DNA of 64,000 nt, from the NCBI GenBank assembly GCA_016928155.1, contig JAFGLG010000009.1, positions 62,001-126,000 on the forward strand, read 5' to 3'. Positions 8,129-18,300 of this stretch are shown one piece after another; within the stretch, counting starts at the first letter, position 1; every line of letters begins with the position of its first letter. This DNA comes from Candidatus Woesearchaeota archaeon (GTDB lineage Archaea > Nanobdellota > Nanobdellia > Woesearchaeales > JAFGLG01). Below the pieces are notes generated by a model. The model was not told the DNA's origin. It searched no databases and worked only from the letters and a program-made list of their open reading frames with translations. The position numbers and the translations under genes were made by a program.

Positions 8129-9021
8129 TGTGTGATGAACTCATCATTCGATCTTACCAAAACAATTGCAGGGAGTATCTCCCCCTGGAACTCATGCTTC
8201 GCATGCCCTGCAGCACCACCACTCACTGCACCGATGACCCCACCAATCACGCCTCCGGCAGCGCACCCAATGTGGCCTCCCCAAAGGGCATAGACACAGC
8301 CAGTCGCTGCGCCGGCAGCAGCACCTGCAGCACCAACCTTGGCAATATTCACCCACCAGGAATTCTTGAAGGCATAATAGACCAGGGTATAATCCTGGGC
8401 AAGATCCAGGTCAAAGGTCTGTGTGGGCTCGAAATCCTGGCCGAAAATCATCTCTGAATAGCTCTTCTCCCCGTCCCCTGACTTGATATGATGGTCATTC
8501 AGGAACTGCTGATAATCGACTATCTTGGGGACACCCATGTCCTTAGGAACATTCTCATCAAATTTCAGTTCTGTAAGTATCATGCAACGGAAATCCTCCT
8601 TGAACTCGCCAAATGGGCTAAGCTCCAATGCATAGGCCCAATTGGCCATCTCAGCAGCCAGAGCAAACTGAAGAGTCTCCTTCTTCTCATCCATAGAGCC
8701 CTCCATCTTCTCAATCCTCTTGAACTCCCCATCCTTCATGATGTAAATACCGCCATCCATGACCTTCATATACCTTGTCGGGCACTCAATCCTCTGCTCA
8801 TGCTCCAAAACACCTCCCATAGTTGCCGCATACTTCTTGGCGACAGAAGCCCTGCAGATCTCGCGCCACTTGATTTCATCGTTAACTGTCTTGATCACCT
8901 CGGCAGTGATCACAGATGCGATGAAAAAGAAAAAAAACACCAAAACGACCTTCATCAATACGCTCGGATCCTCAAATCCCCCCCTGCGGCATAATCTCCT
9001 TACCATAAAACAGCACCTCAT
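8110..9021 (-). CDS. Membrane protein with C-terminal glycine-zipper segment, paralogue B
   Basis: 303 aa with an N-terminal helix of mostly Phe/Val/Ile (VVLVFFFFFIASVITA) after a basic leader; the start may be 9021 (ATGA overlap with the upstream gene) or 9006. REICRASV ... RIECPTRYM aligns with the same segment of the downstream paralogue. Residues of about 225-280 are a Gly/Ala zipper (GAAGAAAGAATG and AAGGVIGGVIGAVSGG). Membrane insertion, pore formation or oligomerisation is possible but inferred. Unlike most neighbours it lacks a clear KGQ prepilin site. Confidence 0.65.
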   Translation of the reverse strand: MRCCFMVRRLCRRGGFEDPSVLMKVVLVFFFFFIASVITAEVIKTVNDEIKWREICRASVAKKYAATMGGVLEHEQRIECPTRYMKVMDGGIYIMKDGEFKRIEKMEGSMDEKKETLQFALAAEMANWAYALELSPFGEFKEDFRCMILTELKFDENVPKDMGVPKIVDYQQFLNDHHIKSGDGEKSYSEMIFGQDFEPTQTFDLDLAQDYTLVYYAFKNSWWVNIAKVGAAGAAAGAATGCVYALWGGHIGCAAGGVIGGVIGAVSGGAAGHAKHEFQGEILPAIVLVRSNDEFITQCSRLY

Positions 9022-9521
9022 GAACAGATATCAAGCCTTATTATCATTGTCCCCTTCTCTGTGGGAAGAGGGAATGTCTCTGACTGGCGCTGGGTCATGC
9101 CTTCGCACTCACCATTCTGCTGTACAAAGTAAACATTATCATTCAGAGAGACAGTGAACAGATACTGCTTCTTCCATGTGTTGAGAGTCTGGTTGAATAC
9201 ATCATTGAATATCATGTCCAGCTGCTCCTGGGAAGACCTGTCAGGGCAGACAATCTGCCGGGAGGTCACATAATCCTGCAAGAGCTCTGTCACATCCGTG
9301 CCCCTGCAACCAGTGGATGTCTTCAACAGCGAATTGAGCATGTTAGAGGCCATCTGGGTGTGGGTGAATGTCGCCTTAGAAGTGGAAGGCTTCTCAAGGA
9401 TGACAAACTTGACCACAAAAAGCATGCCGAGACTGACAAGTATCACAATGACTGCCAAACCGAGGATCTCCATCTGGCCTTTCCTTGACCTTCCCGCCTT
9501 TGCCTTTCTCATCGATACCAT
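9018..9521 (-). CDS. Pilin-like protein, RKGQMEILGLA type
   Basis: 167 aa. The leader SRKGQMEILGLAVIVILV is a textbook class III signal: basic residues, G, Q at +1/+2 and a long helix. From memory, proteins with this RGQMEILGLA start recur in DPANN genomes beside the other pilin-like types in this cluster. The ectodomain has four Cys (GCRG, VCPD, ECEG, ICS). It ends with an ATGA overlap into paralogue B. Likely processed by the peptidase encoded at 32764. Confidence 0.75.
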   Translation of the reverse strand: MVSMRKAKAGRSRKGQMEILGLAVIVILVSLGMLFVVKFVILEKPSTSKATFTHTQMASNMLNSLLKTSTGCRGTDVTELLQDYVTSRQIVCPDRSSQEQLDMIFNDVFNQTLNTWKKQYLFTVSLNDNVYFVQQNGECEGMTQRQSETFPLPTEKGTMIIRLDICS

Positions 9522-9530
9522 GCCTCTTCT

Positions 9531-10031
9531 CTACCTCTTGAACACAGTTATATCAAGATAACCGAACGAATAAGCATCCTCCTTGGGATCATACAACGAG
9601 AGAGGGAACTGGGTGCGCCACCCGCCAAGACCGCGGGAAGACTGGCGTTCATAAATGTTCCAGCTCCTGTTCTCCGGATACACCTCATGCACAGTAATAT
9701 TGCTATAGCCAAAATAATCATAGTAATAAAAGCTGCTCTCTGGATCCGAGAGCAATACAGACAATGCCTCAAGCTTCAGTATATCAAAGCATGCATCTGT
9801 GATTATATTGTTAGAGCTGCACTGGAACTCCGGCATGAAAGAAGTCCTCTGGGATATCTCGATAGACTCCTTGACAAAATTCTCCTCTTTCTCGACCTGG
9901 ATATTTGTCTTCTGGATGCTGGTGAAGAAGACAATCCCGAAGATGAGCAGCATGAAGAAAATTATGAGTATGGCAATGTTCTCCCCCATCTTGAGCTGGG
10001 CTTTCGCATACATCTTCTTCATCGACATCAT
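9531..10031 (-). CDS. Pilin-like protein
   Basis: 166 aa from the ATG at 10031, one base after the upstream stop; 10028 and 10022 are alternatives (MKKMYAKAQLKMGENIAIL). A single N-terminal helix follows a KMGEN leader, a variant of the KGxE pattern. The ectodomain contains NNIITDACFDILKLEAL and many aromatics, and its end reads GYLDITVFKR. No family is recognised. It lies in a run of four small pilin-like genes with gaps of 1-10 nt. Confidence 0.65.
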   Translation of the reverse strand: MMSMKKMYAKAQLKMGENIAILIIFFMLLIFGIVFFTSIQKTNIQVEKEENFVKESIEISQRTSFMPEFQCSSNNIITDACFDILKLEALSVLLSDPESSFYYYDYFGYSNITVHEVYPENRSWNIYERQSSRGLGGWRTQFPLSLYDPKEDAYSFGYLDITVFKR

Positions 10032-10032
10032 C

Positions 10033-11085
10033 TCAATACAGCAAAGGGCATGAGTACAGCTGGGCCTGATCATTGTTGTTCTTCATCGCGGTATACATGC
10101 CTTTTATCCTATCCATAGCATCCTCATTGAAGCCATCGACCCCGACAACCAATGATGGATTGTAATATATCAGGCAATTCTGGTTGCCTGACTGGGCAAA
10201 AGACCTGAGCTCAACTATCCTCTGGCGGTATACATCACCCACATGATTAAGGCGCTCCATGACCTGATCCATATTGCAATTATAAGACTCGGGATCCTCT
10301 GAAAACAACACGGCAAGCAAACCCGCCTTCCCGAAAAATGGGACAATCTCTGTCTCTACGAAAGTATCGGACACTGAGCTGAAAAACTTGGCTGAGCCAG
10401 AAACATCAAGTGTCGTGCCTGAGGGTATATCAACACGGACTGCAGTCACATCATACCCCTGGAAAGACTCGTGAAGGGGAGACGGGTTCGCATTGAAAAA
10501 TATGAACCTGGATTTATAATAGTTATTATTGATGACAGAAGGGACCTGCTCAAGAGGCACCACCACCTTGTCAAGATTATTAGGCAAAGTCGCGTTCAGG
10601 AGAGATGCCAGCCTGAAATCCCTTGACTCCTCACCACCAGAATAGGCTATCACATATTTCATCTCAGGAGAAGCCACATACAGCAGATTGGTGACACGGA
10701 AAGGGACATTGAAGTCATAGCTCCAGATCACCATCTGTCTCCCCTTTATGCGACCTGGAGCAAAAATAGCCTTGTCTCCATAAGACTTGGTGACATCACC
10801 AATCCTGTAAAGGCAGTTGCAGTCACTGCAGGAGAAGCTGATATCTACATTCGGTATCTCCAGCAGATGGCTTGTCCTTGTGCTGACCTTTGAACCTGAA
10901 AGTATCGCCTCAAAATCAGAGAGCAGTGTGCCGGCAAGCTTTATCTCAGACGAAGCCTTCTGCTTATAGACGATAGAAAGGAAAAACACAAGGATCACAG
11001 CGCCGACGACAAGCACAAAAATCCAGTTGAACTGGAGCTCAATCACACCCTTCTTCCCGCCCCCGAGACCTTTTTTCCTCTTCAT
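10033..11085 (-). CDS. Pilin-like protein, KGVIELQFNWIFVL type
   Basis: 350 aa. The leader GGGKKGVIELQFNWIFVLVV precedes one helix; this FNWIFVL start is, from memory, a recurrent DPANN signature in such clusters. The large ectodomain includes a CSDCNCLYRIG Cys cluster near residue 85 and a later RLNHVGDVYRQRIVEL helix. The start lies 3 nt after the upstream stop. It is inferred to be an adhesin-like or minor pilin subunit. Confidence 0.75.
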   Translation of the reverse strand: MKRKKGLGGGKKGVIELQFNWIFVLVVGAVILVFFLSIVYKQKASSEIKLAGTLLSDFEAILSGSKVSTRTSHLLEIPNVDISFSCSDCNCLYRIGDVTKSYGDKAIFAPGRIKGRQMVIWSYDFNVPFRVTNLLYVASPEMKYVIAYSGGEESRDFRLASLLNATLPNNLDKVVVPLEQVPSVINNNYYKSRFIFFNANPSPLHESFQGYDVTAVRVDIPSGTTLDVSGSAKFFSSVSDTFVETEIVPFFGKAGLLAVLFSEDPESYNCNMDQVMERLNHVGDVYRQRIVELRSFAQSGNQNCLIYYNPSLVVGVDGFNEDAMDRIKGMYTAMKNNNDQAQLYSCPLLY

Positions 11086-11088
11086 TGC

Positions 11089-11610
11089 CTACCTCACCCT
11101 GGACACGACTGCACCATCTCCGAAACCCTCTATCCTGAGATAGATCTTACCCTGGACAATCGCAGTGCAGAAAAAATAATCCTGCACCCCCATCTTATCT
11201 ATGTGCACAGACTGCTTCATGTCATCATCCACCAGAAAGACATTCTCGCTGGCACCATATGCACCGGTGCCGAGGCTGTCCTGTATAAGCGGAAAAGATG
11301 AGGCCGCAGATGCAGCCAGCTGACGCTTGGCATTGTCTGAAGTGTCAGCAAAGCATACAAGACGGTATCCTGCAGGGACATTCATCGGGTCATTCTCGTT
11401 ATACACTTTTATAGACCCATAATCCATGGCCACCCGGTCCATCACATTCTGAAGATTTGTCTGGAACTTTATTATAGAGACCTCACCGATATCCTTGTTG
11501 AGGCCCCTGACTGCCTTGTATCCGTATATCAATATCATTGAAACAAGCACAATAGCGACCAGATAGATGAATATCTGGCCTTCAATCTGACCTTTTTTCC
11601 TTCGTCTCAT
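11089..11610 (-). CDS. Pilin-like protein, KKGQIEGQIFIYL type
   Basis: 173 aa starting MRRRKKGQIEGQIFIYLVAI, a canonical class III signal (KKGQ) and helix. The ectodomain includes a VCFADTSDNAKRQL segment and ends in FCTAIVQGKIYLRIEGFGDG. The ATG overlaps the stop of the 1253-aa gene by 4 nt, so it is co-translated with that surface protein. The start type is another that recurs in DPANN clusters (from memory). Confidence 0.75.
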   Translation of the reverse strand: MRRRKKGQIEGQIFIYLVAIVLVSMILIYGYKAVRGLNKDIGEVSIIKFQTNLQNVMDRVAMDYGSIKVYNENDPMNVPAGYRLVCFADTSDNAKRQLAASAASSFPLIQDSLGTGAYGASENVFLVDDDMKQSVHIDKMGVQDYFFCTAIVQGKIYLRIEGFGDGAVVSRVR

Positions 11611-14600
11611 TTTTTCCTACCCTTCTTCTTCCCTACAATATCCTCAAGCAATGCCAGGTCATCATCTGAACCCTTCCCTTCTGTCATCTCATCAAGCTTG
11701 GCCAGCGCATCTTCCTTAGCAGCAAGCTTCTTGGAAAGCCTGTCAAGATCCTCCAATGCATCCTGGCTCACAATGCCCTTCGATGCGATATGCTCACCAT
11801 ATTTCTCATGAAGATCGGCAAGATCCCCAAGGGATCCCCTTATGGAATCGGCAGAGACCTTCTCATCCTTCTTGGCAATGCTGGAAAGCCTGCTGAATAT
11901 GCTCTCGGAAGGCAACTTCCCGAGCTTCTTATCCCCTTTCCTGATTTTCTCAATCTGGGCAAAAATATCCTCGGCCTTTATCTGAGAAGGCTTCTTCTCC
12001 ACGACTTCACCTGAAATCTCCGAAAGCTCATCAAATATCCCCCTGCTGACAAGCTTCTTTGTTATCTCCTCTTTCTCAATCTCCTGGGCCGACACTTCCT
12101 TCTTCCTTATCTTCAAAAGACCGCCGACACCCTCCTTAAGGTCAGACAATGAGAAAAACTCCATCTTGCCTTCAGGCTTCCTGATGTCCTCAGCCACCTC
12201 AAGCTTCTTCCTCTTGGCCTCATCCTTTGAGATGCCCTTGAGATCCTTCATCTTCGATTCCGCAGATGTCCTCAGCTTCTCAAGCTTCTCAATATCCTTC
12301 ACAGACAGCTCCTCCCCCTCAGACACCGGACCCTCACTGGGCTTGCCAGCAACCTGGTCCTCGGCAAACCTGTCGAATACAGCAGACCTTGTCCTGCTCT
12401 TCGCAGACCTCTTCTCATCCAGGCGCTGCCTCAGCATCTCCTGCCTCCTCTTCAGATCATCCATCTTCTTCTTCTCAGCCTCGGACACATCAGGCTTCCT
12501 CCTGAAAACCTGAAAACCGGAAGGCTGAGCAGCAGTACCCGGTCTCGAAGGCTGGCCAGGATAAGAAGGCTGGCCCTTAACAGACGGCTGCATGGGCAGA
12601 CCTTTCTTCGGGCTTATCATGTCCTTCAGATACCGGTCATACAATATGTAGCCGCCCACACCAAGAGCCAAAAGAAGCAATATCCACAGCCACACAAGAG
12701 AAACCTTGGGGTGATCCTCAGGATCCGTCGGATCGGTGCCTTCGTCCATCTCCTCACCATCAGGATACTTATCCCCGTCAGTGTCAGGATTCTGAGGATC
12801 AGAGCTCCTGCTCCACTGCCTCTTGACATCTGAATACTCCTGAAGATTGGTCAAACCATCATTGTCCGGATCCTCGCCGGCATCATTGACCTCCGGGTCC
12901 AGGCCGTTCTGGGATTCCCAGGCATCATCCATCAGATCCCCGTCCTTATCGGAATCACACTCGTCGCCGATCCCGTCGCCATCCAGATCCGACTGGTCAG
13001 GATTATAATCATCAGGGCAGTTATCCTCTGAATTCAGGATACCATCGTCATCCCGGTCCTTGTTCTCCACAGGCTCGCCGCAATAACCATCTGCGCAGTT
13101 GCCTGACTGGCAATCGGAATTCACAACACAAGTCTGGTTGAGACCGCATTTCTGCATGCACAGCCCGCCGCCGCAATCCATATCTGTCTCATCCTGATCC
13201 TTGATGCCGTTATTGCACAGGTCTATATAATCCTCGCAGAGATAAGTGCTGGCATCACAGAATCCGGTCATGCAATCCCTGTTCTGCAGACACATCCTGC
13301 CATTCGCGCAGGCGGTGCAAAGCGCCCCCCCGCAATCCACATCAGTCTCTTCACCATCCTTGACAAGATTCGAACAGCTCCTATAAGGATTGAAAACACA
13401 GACATTCAGATCGCAAAGCAAAGACTGGCAATCAGAATTGACCAGACAAGAACCGCCGTCGGCGCATCCAGGACAGCTACCCCCGCAATCCACATCAGTC
13501 TCATCTCCGTCCTTCTTATTGTTGGCACATGTGAGACCTATATCCTTTATGTTGACAAGAACACCATCGCTGAAGCCCTCGCTGCTCCAAATGCCTGCCC
13601 TGTTCTTTGCAATAACCTTGATCCTGTAATTGGTGCTGTTCGTGAGATTGAGATCATCTATATAACCGCTGGTGGCAGTGAACCACGCGGGCTTACCGAC
13701 AGCGGACTCCTCACCATAATTGCCGCTCCTGACCACAGTCACATTATAGCCGGCAATGCCTGATTCATTATCATATGACACCCAGCTGCCATAAATCCTG
13801 TCCTTGTAAGGGCTTTCCTGGGGATTCTCCACACCTATAACAGAATCATTCACGAGCGGATCCGAGGGCGGTGTTGTGTCAACATAAAAGACCATGGTGC
13901 TGTTTACCACGACAATCTCGGCACCTGTGAAAGTGCACATGAAAACATACTGGTTCCTGCCCTCGACAAATGATTCGGATATGCTCACATGATCCATGCC
14001 GACAATCCCGAAAGTGCCGCTGGTACGAAGCGTGGTGAAAGATGGCCCATAATGGCATTTAGCATTCTTGTTCGTCGAGATGTTAAGCTTGCCACTCATC
14101 TCAGATATATATGCATTATGTCCCGGATAGTTCATGGTTATCCTGTTTGGACGCCTGGTCTCTGTCCTTATGGTGACAGTCTGTGGTACCGAGACCAGAC
14201 CTGCAGTGTTCTTGCATGCCACAATAATATTATAGGTGGTATTGTCCTCAAGATTAGTGAGATTCCTCTTCGGGGTCGTCGAGAAGGCGAGCAGGGAATC
14301 CTCATCAAACCTGTCAAAGGTGTGATTCATCAAGGAATACACAGAAACTGAAGGATCATATCTGCATATTACAGGCTCATCTGCCCTGGCAGACAGAACT
14401 GAATTCAGGGGATAGCTCAGGATCTCGCTCGGCATGGCCTTGAGCTCAAGGATGACCGGGGGGGAAGTATCGACCTGCAATGTATATGTCATCGAACGGT
14501 TGTCTCCGAAGACATCACGGCAGAAAATATGTAAACTAAAAGGCTCGCCTTCGGGAAGACTGACATCCTCCAGGATATGCTCAGTATCATTGGTGGAATC

Positions 14601-15368
14601 AAATGGGAAATAATGGGTTCGGACCTCAAAGTTGTAGCCGCACTCTGCGATATCATCTGTGGTCAACAACACATCAAACACAGTGGAGTTCGCCCATCCG
14701 AACCTCGGCCTGACAAGTGTTATCACAGTGGGATAAGCATTGACAGAGAAAGAAGACTGCCTGGTGAGGACATTGCCAGCATAATCCGCGACCTCGACAG
14801 AGAGTGATTTCCTCCCGTCCTTGATATCAATCCTCGCCAAGTAGGTCATATTATCCGAAGAAGAGAACCTGTTGGTTATGTCAGACTCTGTCCCAGTAAG
14901 CAAATCACGCATGGCCACCTTCCTCAGATTCACACCCTCATTGAAAACGAGCTTAAAATCAACTATGCTCTTATTCAGGGTCTTCCCATCCAGCGGCACC
15001 ATGCTTACCAGTTCCGGCGGGGTCAGGTCGACGATAAAATCAAAGAACACATCATCCTCCATGAAATTCTGGCTCTGGTCCTTCGCCTGCGCCTCAAATA
15101 TGTAATAACCGACCGCATAACTTGACCTCGGAGCAACTTCCAGGAGAGTGATATAGGGATTGACCGTGGTCTTCTTCTTTATATCCACATCATAAACCAT
15201 GCCGCTCTCATGCGCCAAGGCATATTCTGTTATCGTGACACCCGGCTCATCAAACTTTAGGAATATTGGCTGCCAAACATCATTCGTATACTGAAGAGGA
15301 TATGCAAGAGGCACTGCAACTAGAAAAAACAGGAATGCAATCAATGTGACTTCCATGCGCCTATTCAC
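11607..15368 (-). CDS. 1253-aa membrane-anchored surface protein with TSP3-like calcium repeats and cytoplasmic coiled-coil tail
   Basis: A signal peptide (MNRRMEVTLIAFLFFLVAVP) opens an extracellular part of about 860 residues with Ig/fibronectin-like modules. Next come four Cys-rich repeats of the type CxNxxKDGxETDVDCGG (about 612-765), then thrombospondin type 3-like Asp-rich repeats (DRDDDGILNSEDNCPDDYN, DSDKDGDLMDD; about 766-880) expected to bind calcium. A helix at about 888-908 anchors it. The remaining about 340 residues are charged, Lys/Glu-rich and probably coiled coil in the cytoplasm. The start overlaps the giant upstream gene by 8 nt. A role in linking the envelope to the cytoplasm is inferred. 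Confidence 0.8.
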   Translation of the reverse strand: MNRRMEVTLIAFLFFLVAVPLAYPLQYTNDVWQPIFLKFDEPGVTITEYALAHESGMVYDVDIKKKTTVNPYITLLEVAPRSSYAVGYYIFEAQAKDQSQNFMEDDVFFDFIVDLTPPELVSMVPLDGKTLNKSIVDFKLVFNEGVNLRKVAMRDLLTGTESDITNRFSSSDNMTYLARIDIKDGRKSLSVEVADYAGNVLTRQSSFSVNAYPTVITLVRPRFGWANSTVFDVLLTTDDIAECGYNFEVRTHYFPFDSTNDTEHILEDVSLPEGEPFSLHIFCRDVFGDNRSMTYTLQVDTSPPVILELKAMPSEILSYPLNSVLSARADEPVICRYDPSVSVYSLMNHTFDRFDEDSLLAFSTTPKRNLTNLEDNTTYNIIVACKNTAGLVSVPQTVTIRTETRRPNRITMNYPGHNAYISEMSGKLNISTNKNAKCHYGPSFTTLRTSGTFGIVGMDHVSISESFVEGRNQYVFMCTFTGAEIVVVNSTMVFYVDTTPPSDPLVNDSVIGVENPQESPYKDRIYGSWVSYDNESGIAGYNVTVVRSGNYGEESAVGKPAWFTATSGYIDDLNLTNSTNYRIKVIAKNRAGIWSSEGFSDGVLVNIKDIGLTCANNKKDGDETDVDCGGSCPGCADGGSCLVNSDCQSLLCDLNVCVFNPYRSCSNLVKDGEETDVDCGGALCTACANGRMCLQNRDCMTGFCDASTYLCEDYIDLCNNGIKDQDETDMDCGGGLCMQKCGLNQTCVVNSDCQSGNCADGYCGEPVENKDRDDDGILNSEDNCPDDYNPDQSDLDGDGIGDECDSDKDGDLMDDAWESQNGLDPEVNDAGEDPDNDGLTNLQEYSDVKRQWSRSSDPQNPDTDGDKYPDGEEMDEGTDPTDPEDHPKVSLVWLWILLLLALGVGGYILYDRYLKDMISPKKGLPMQPSVKGQPSYPGQPSRPGTAAQPSGFQVFRRKPDVSEAEKKKMDDLKRRQEMLRQRLDEKRSAKSRTRSAVFDRFAEDQVAGKPSEGPVSEGEELSVKDIEKLEKLRTSAESKMKDLKGISKDEAKRKKLEVAEDIRKPEGKMEFFSLSDLKEGVGGLLKIRKKEVSAQEIEKEEITKKLVSRGIFDELSEISGEVVEKKPSQIKAEDIFAQIEKIRKGDKKLGKLPSESIFSRLSSIAKKDEKVSADSIRGSLGDLADLHEKYGEHIASKGIVSQDALEDLDRLSKKLAAKEDALAKLDEMTEGKGSDDDLALLEDIVGKKKGRKK

Positions 15369-18300
15369 AGTAAAACCCTATACAAATGAGCTTAGGCCCT
15401 TTTGTATCCCTGAAAACATGCCCGACCACCATGGTCTGATGATCATACCTGTCCTCGGCAAAGAACTTTATGGTGTTCTTGCTCTCCTGCTCGAGCACCT
15501 TGACCACGCTGAACTCATTGTCGACCAGGCTGAGGGCCGACCTCTTGCCATCGATATACAGCTTTGAGTCATTCAGCCGGTAATATGAGAAGAACTCTCC
15601 TTCCAGCAGCACCTCAGGACTGGTTATCACCAAATCTCTGTAAGGCCACTCGCCTTCATAAGGGCTTCTCAGGAAAAGCTGGGCAGAGTTCTCATCAACC
15701 TCAAATATTGAAAGATAACCCTGGCCCCTGCTGCCGAGATTGTTCTTCGGTACAACAACAAGCCTGTATAACCCCTCATCCAACGGCGTATCAGGAACAA
15801 ACCTGAACCTGATATCATCCATCTCGACAATCTGACCAGATAAAGGCTGGGCAGAGCCTGTCCTGAACAACTGGACCTCGGCAGACTGCATGTCCAGACC
15901 AATGTCAGAATAAATCTTTCCGGATATGTACTCCACATAAGGCAGAATGCTGCTGTAGTCAGGGTCGATATACTCCACTGTCGGGCCGATATTATTGTAT
16001 ACCCCTGTGACAAAAGATGAAGCTGTGTTGGAGGCTTTGTCAATGACCTCTACCTTGACCTCGTTTGAGCCATGCTGGAGCACAGCCCAATAAGAAAATG
16101 CCCCGTCCTCTGCAGGTATTGGCTCCGGATTCTGCCTGAGATTGTTCACATAGATGTTTATGCGCGACATCCTCTCGACAGCACCCTCCACATATATCAA
16201 GGTCTCATTGGTCACAAAGCCCTGCTGTGGTGAATAAATGATAGGGCTGTCAACTTTTGTATCGACAGTAAAAGTGACTGTCTTTGAACCCGGCTCGAAA
16301 GTGCCTGACGGATCACTGCATGTCATCCTGAAAGAATAAGTGGCGTTCTCCTCCAGGGACACCTGCGTCGGCGACGATGAATCTCCGGAGACAAGGGTCT
16401 CATGATAGTAATGATCCTTCCTGAACGATGCTGCCATCCTCCCGGCCCCGGTGAATATCTTGCTGACATAATCAAAAATGAAAGCGAACACATTAGAATA
16501 ATCGACCCTCTCTATCCCGCAGACGGTCTCCCTCCTCGTGATGCCGCTTATCTCCGGGGTGAGATCGTTCGTATACCTCTCCGGCGAGATATCATATATG
16601 TGTATCGGATAGAAAATATCAAGGTATATAACCAGCCTCTTGTTGCCTGAAACAAGACCGGCCTGATCCTCGCAGGAGATATAGAATGTATTATTGGTCC
16701 TGTCAACCATCTGGAATGGCCTGGAGATGTCCTCTGCCATGAATCCTGCGCCGAAGTTCATGAAATCAAACCTCATCTCACTGAAAGGGACATCTGCCCG
16801 GTCATATCGGCATCTGACAGGCTCTGATCCCACAACAGACATCTCAGTCTCGTTATACATGAACATTATGAAATATTTCTCTCCGGGGAGATCGTTCACA
16901 AGCTCCTTTGTATTGACTGAAAGATCCCATCCGACTATCCTTGGCGGCTTCTTATCAATCACAACATAGTCATAATCCACTGATTCATAGCCGAACTGGT
17001 CCACACAGATGAACTTAAGCTGGGTCGGTGTCTCCTTGTTCTCATTTGAAGGGAGCTCCTCAAGCTGTGAGTAATGCTTCCTAGAAAATGAAGCTGTCAT
17101 ATGGACAGTCTTCTCGGCACCTGACAGAGGAGTGTACACAAGAGTGCATGTGGCCGGCTCATCAGTCTCCACTGTAATCCTCGGAGCAGGATCAAAGCTG
17201 TGCCTTGGGGCCACAAAAGTGATGATAGGCCCTGTCTTGTCAAGGATGACATTGGCCCTGTGCGACCCCTTGTTACCGGCATCATCTATCGAGAATGCAT
17301 CAACAACATGGAGTGTCTTGAGATCATCAATGGAATATGGGAGCAGAACATTGTCAAGGACAAATACTGCGTGCGCAGCAGAGACGTTTGTGACAATCTC
17401 GCTGATGTATGTCACGGTCCCTTCAGGGCTTGTTATGTTCACAATCAGGTCAGTATTAAGATCTGCTATCCCCTTTATCCTGACAGGGATATAATCAAGC
17501 GTATAATTGACCAGGCCGCCTTCTGCTGAATCACCCTCAACCACCACAAGACTCCCGTCCATCGGCTCTATCTTCGTGATCTCGACAGATGGTGCGACTG
17601 TGTCCACCTCGACATCGATCGACGCTGTCCTGTTGTTGCCGGCCTTGTCGAATGCTGTCGCAAAAATCCTCCTCGTGCCCTGCTCGAACTGCTCGATGAA
17701 ACTGGTAATCGCCCTGAAGAAAGGGCCGTTCAGTGCGGCGTTCCGTGACTCCACATCCCCATGCACAAGGACCCTGTCATTCTCGTCCATGAAATAATCA
17801 TAATAATCCCCATCCACACCGAAATTCTGTATCCTGTTAGTCCTCCCGATATTGTCAAGATACACCTCTGGCGCCACAGTATCCACAACAAACTCCTGGA
17901 AATAAACGCCGTTGCGCGAAGCCTCATTGTCGCTGAAAATCTCATGGGCCTCAATCCGCATAAGATAAAGACTGTCATAAAGCTGGTTCTCCTTCCATGG
18001 ATTCGCATAGAATGTCCAGTCATCGATCCTGCTGAAGACAACACCTATAAGCTCATCCACGAGCACTATCCTCTCGATCGAAGCATAAGTCCTGTTCGTG
18101 AACTTGACCCTGAAAGTCGGGGTGACATCATCAGAATACCAGACATCACGGAACTGCGAGCCATTAAGCAAGACAATCTCAGGATTGTCGGGAACATCCG
18201 GATCTATCTCAAACATCCAATTATAGACGCCGAGATTACCCACCACATCATATGCAATCAGTGTCGCATTGTAGACATCGGTCACCCACCTGGACGGATC

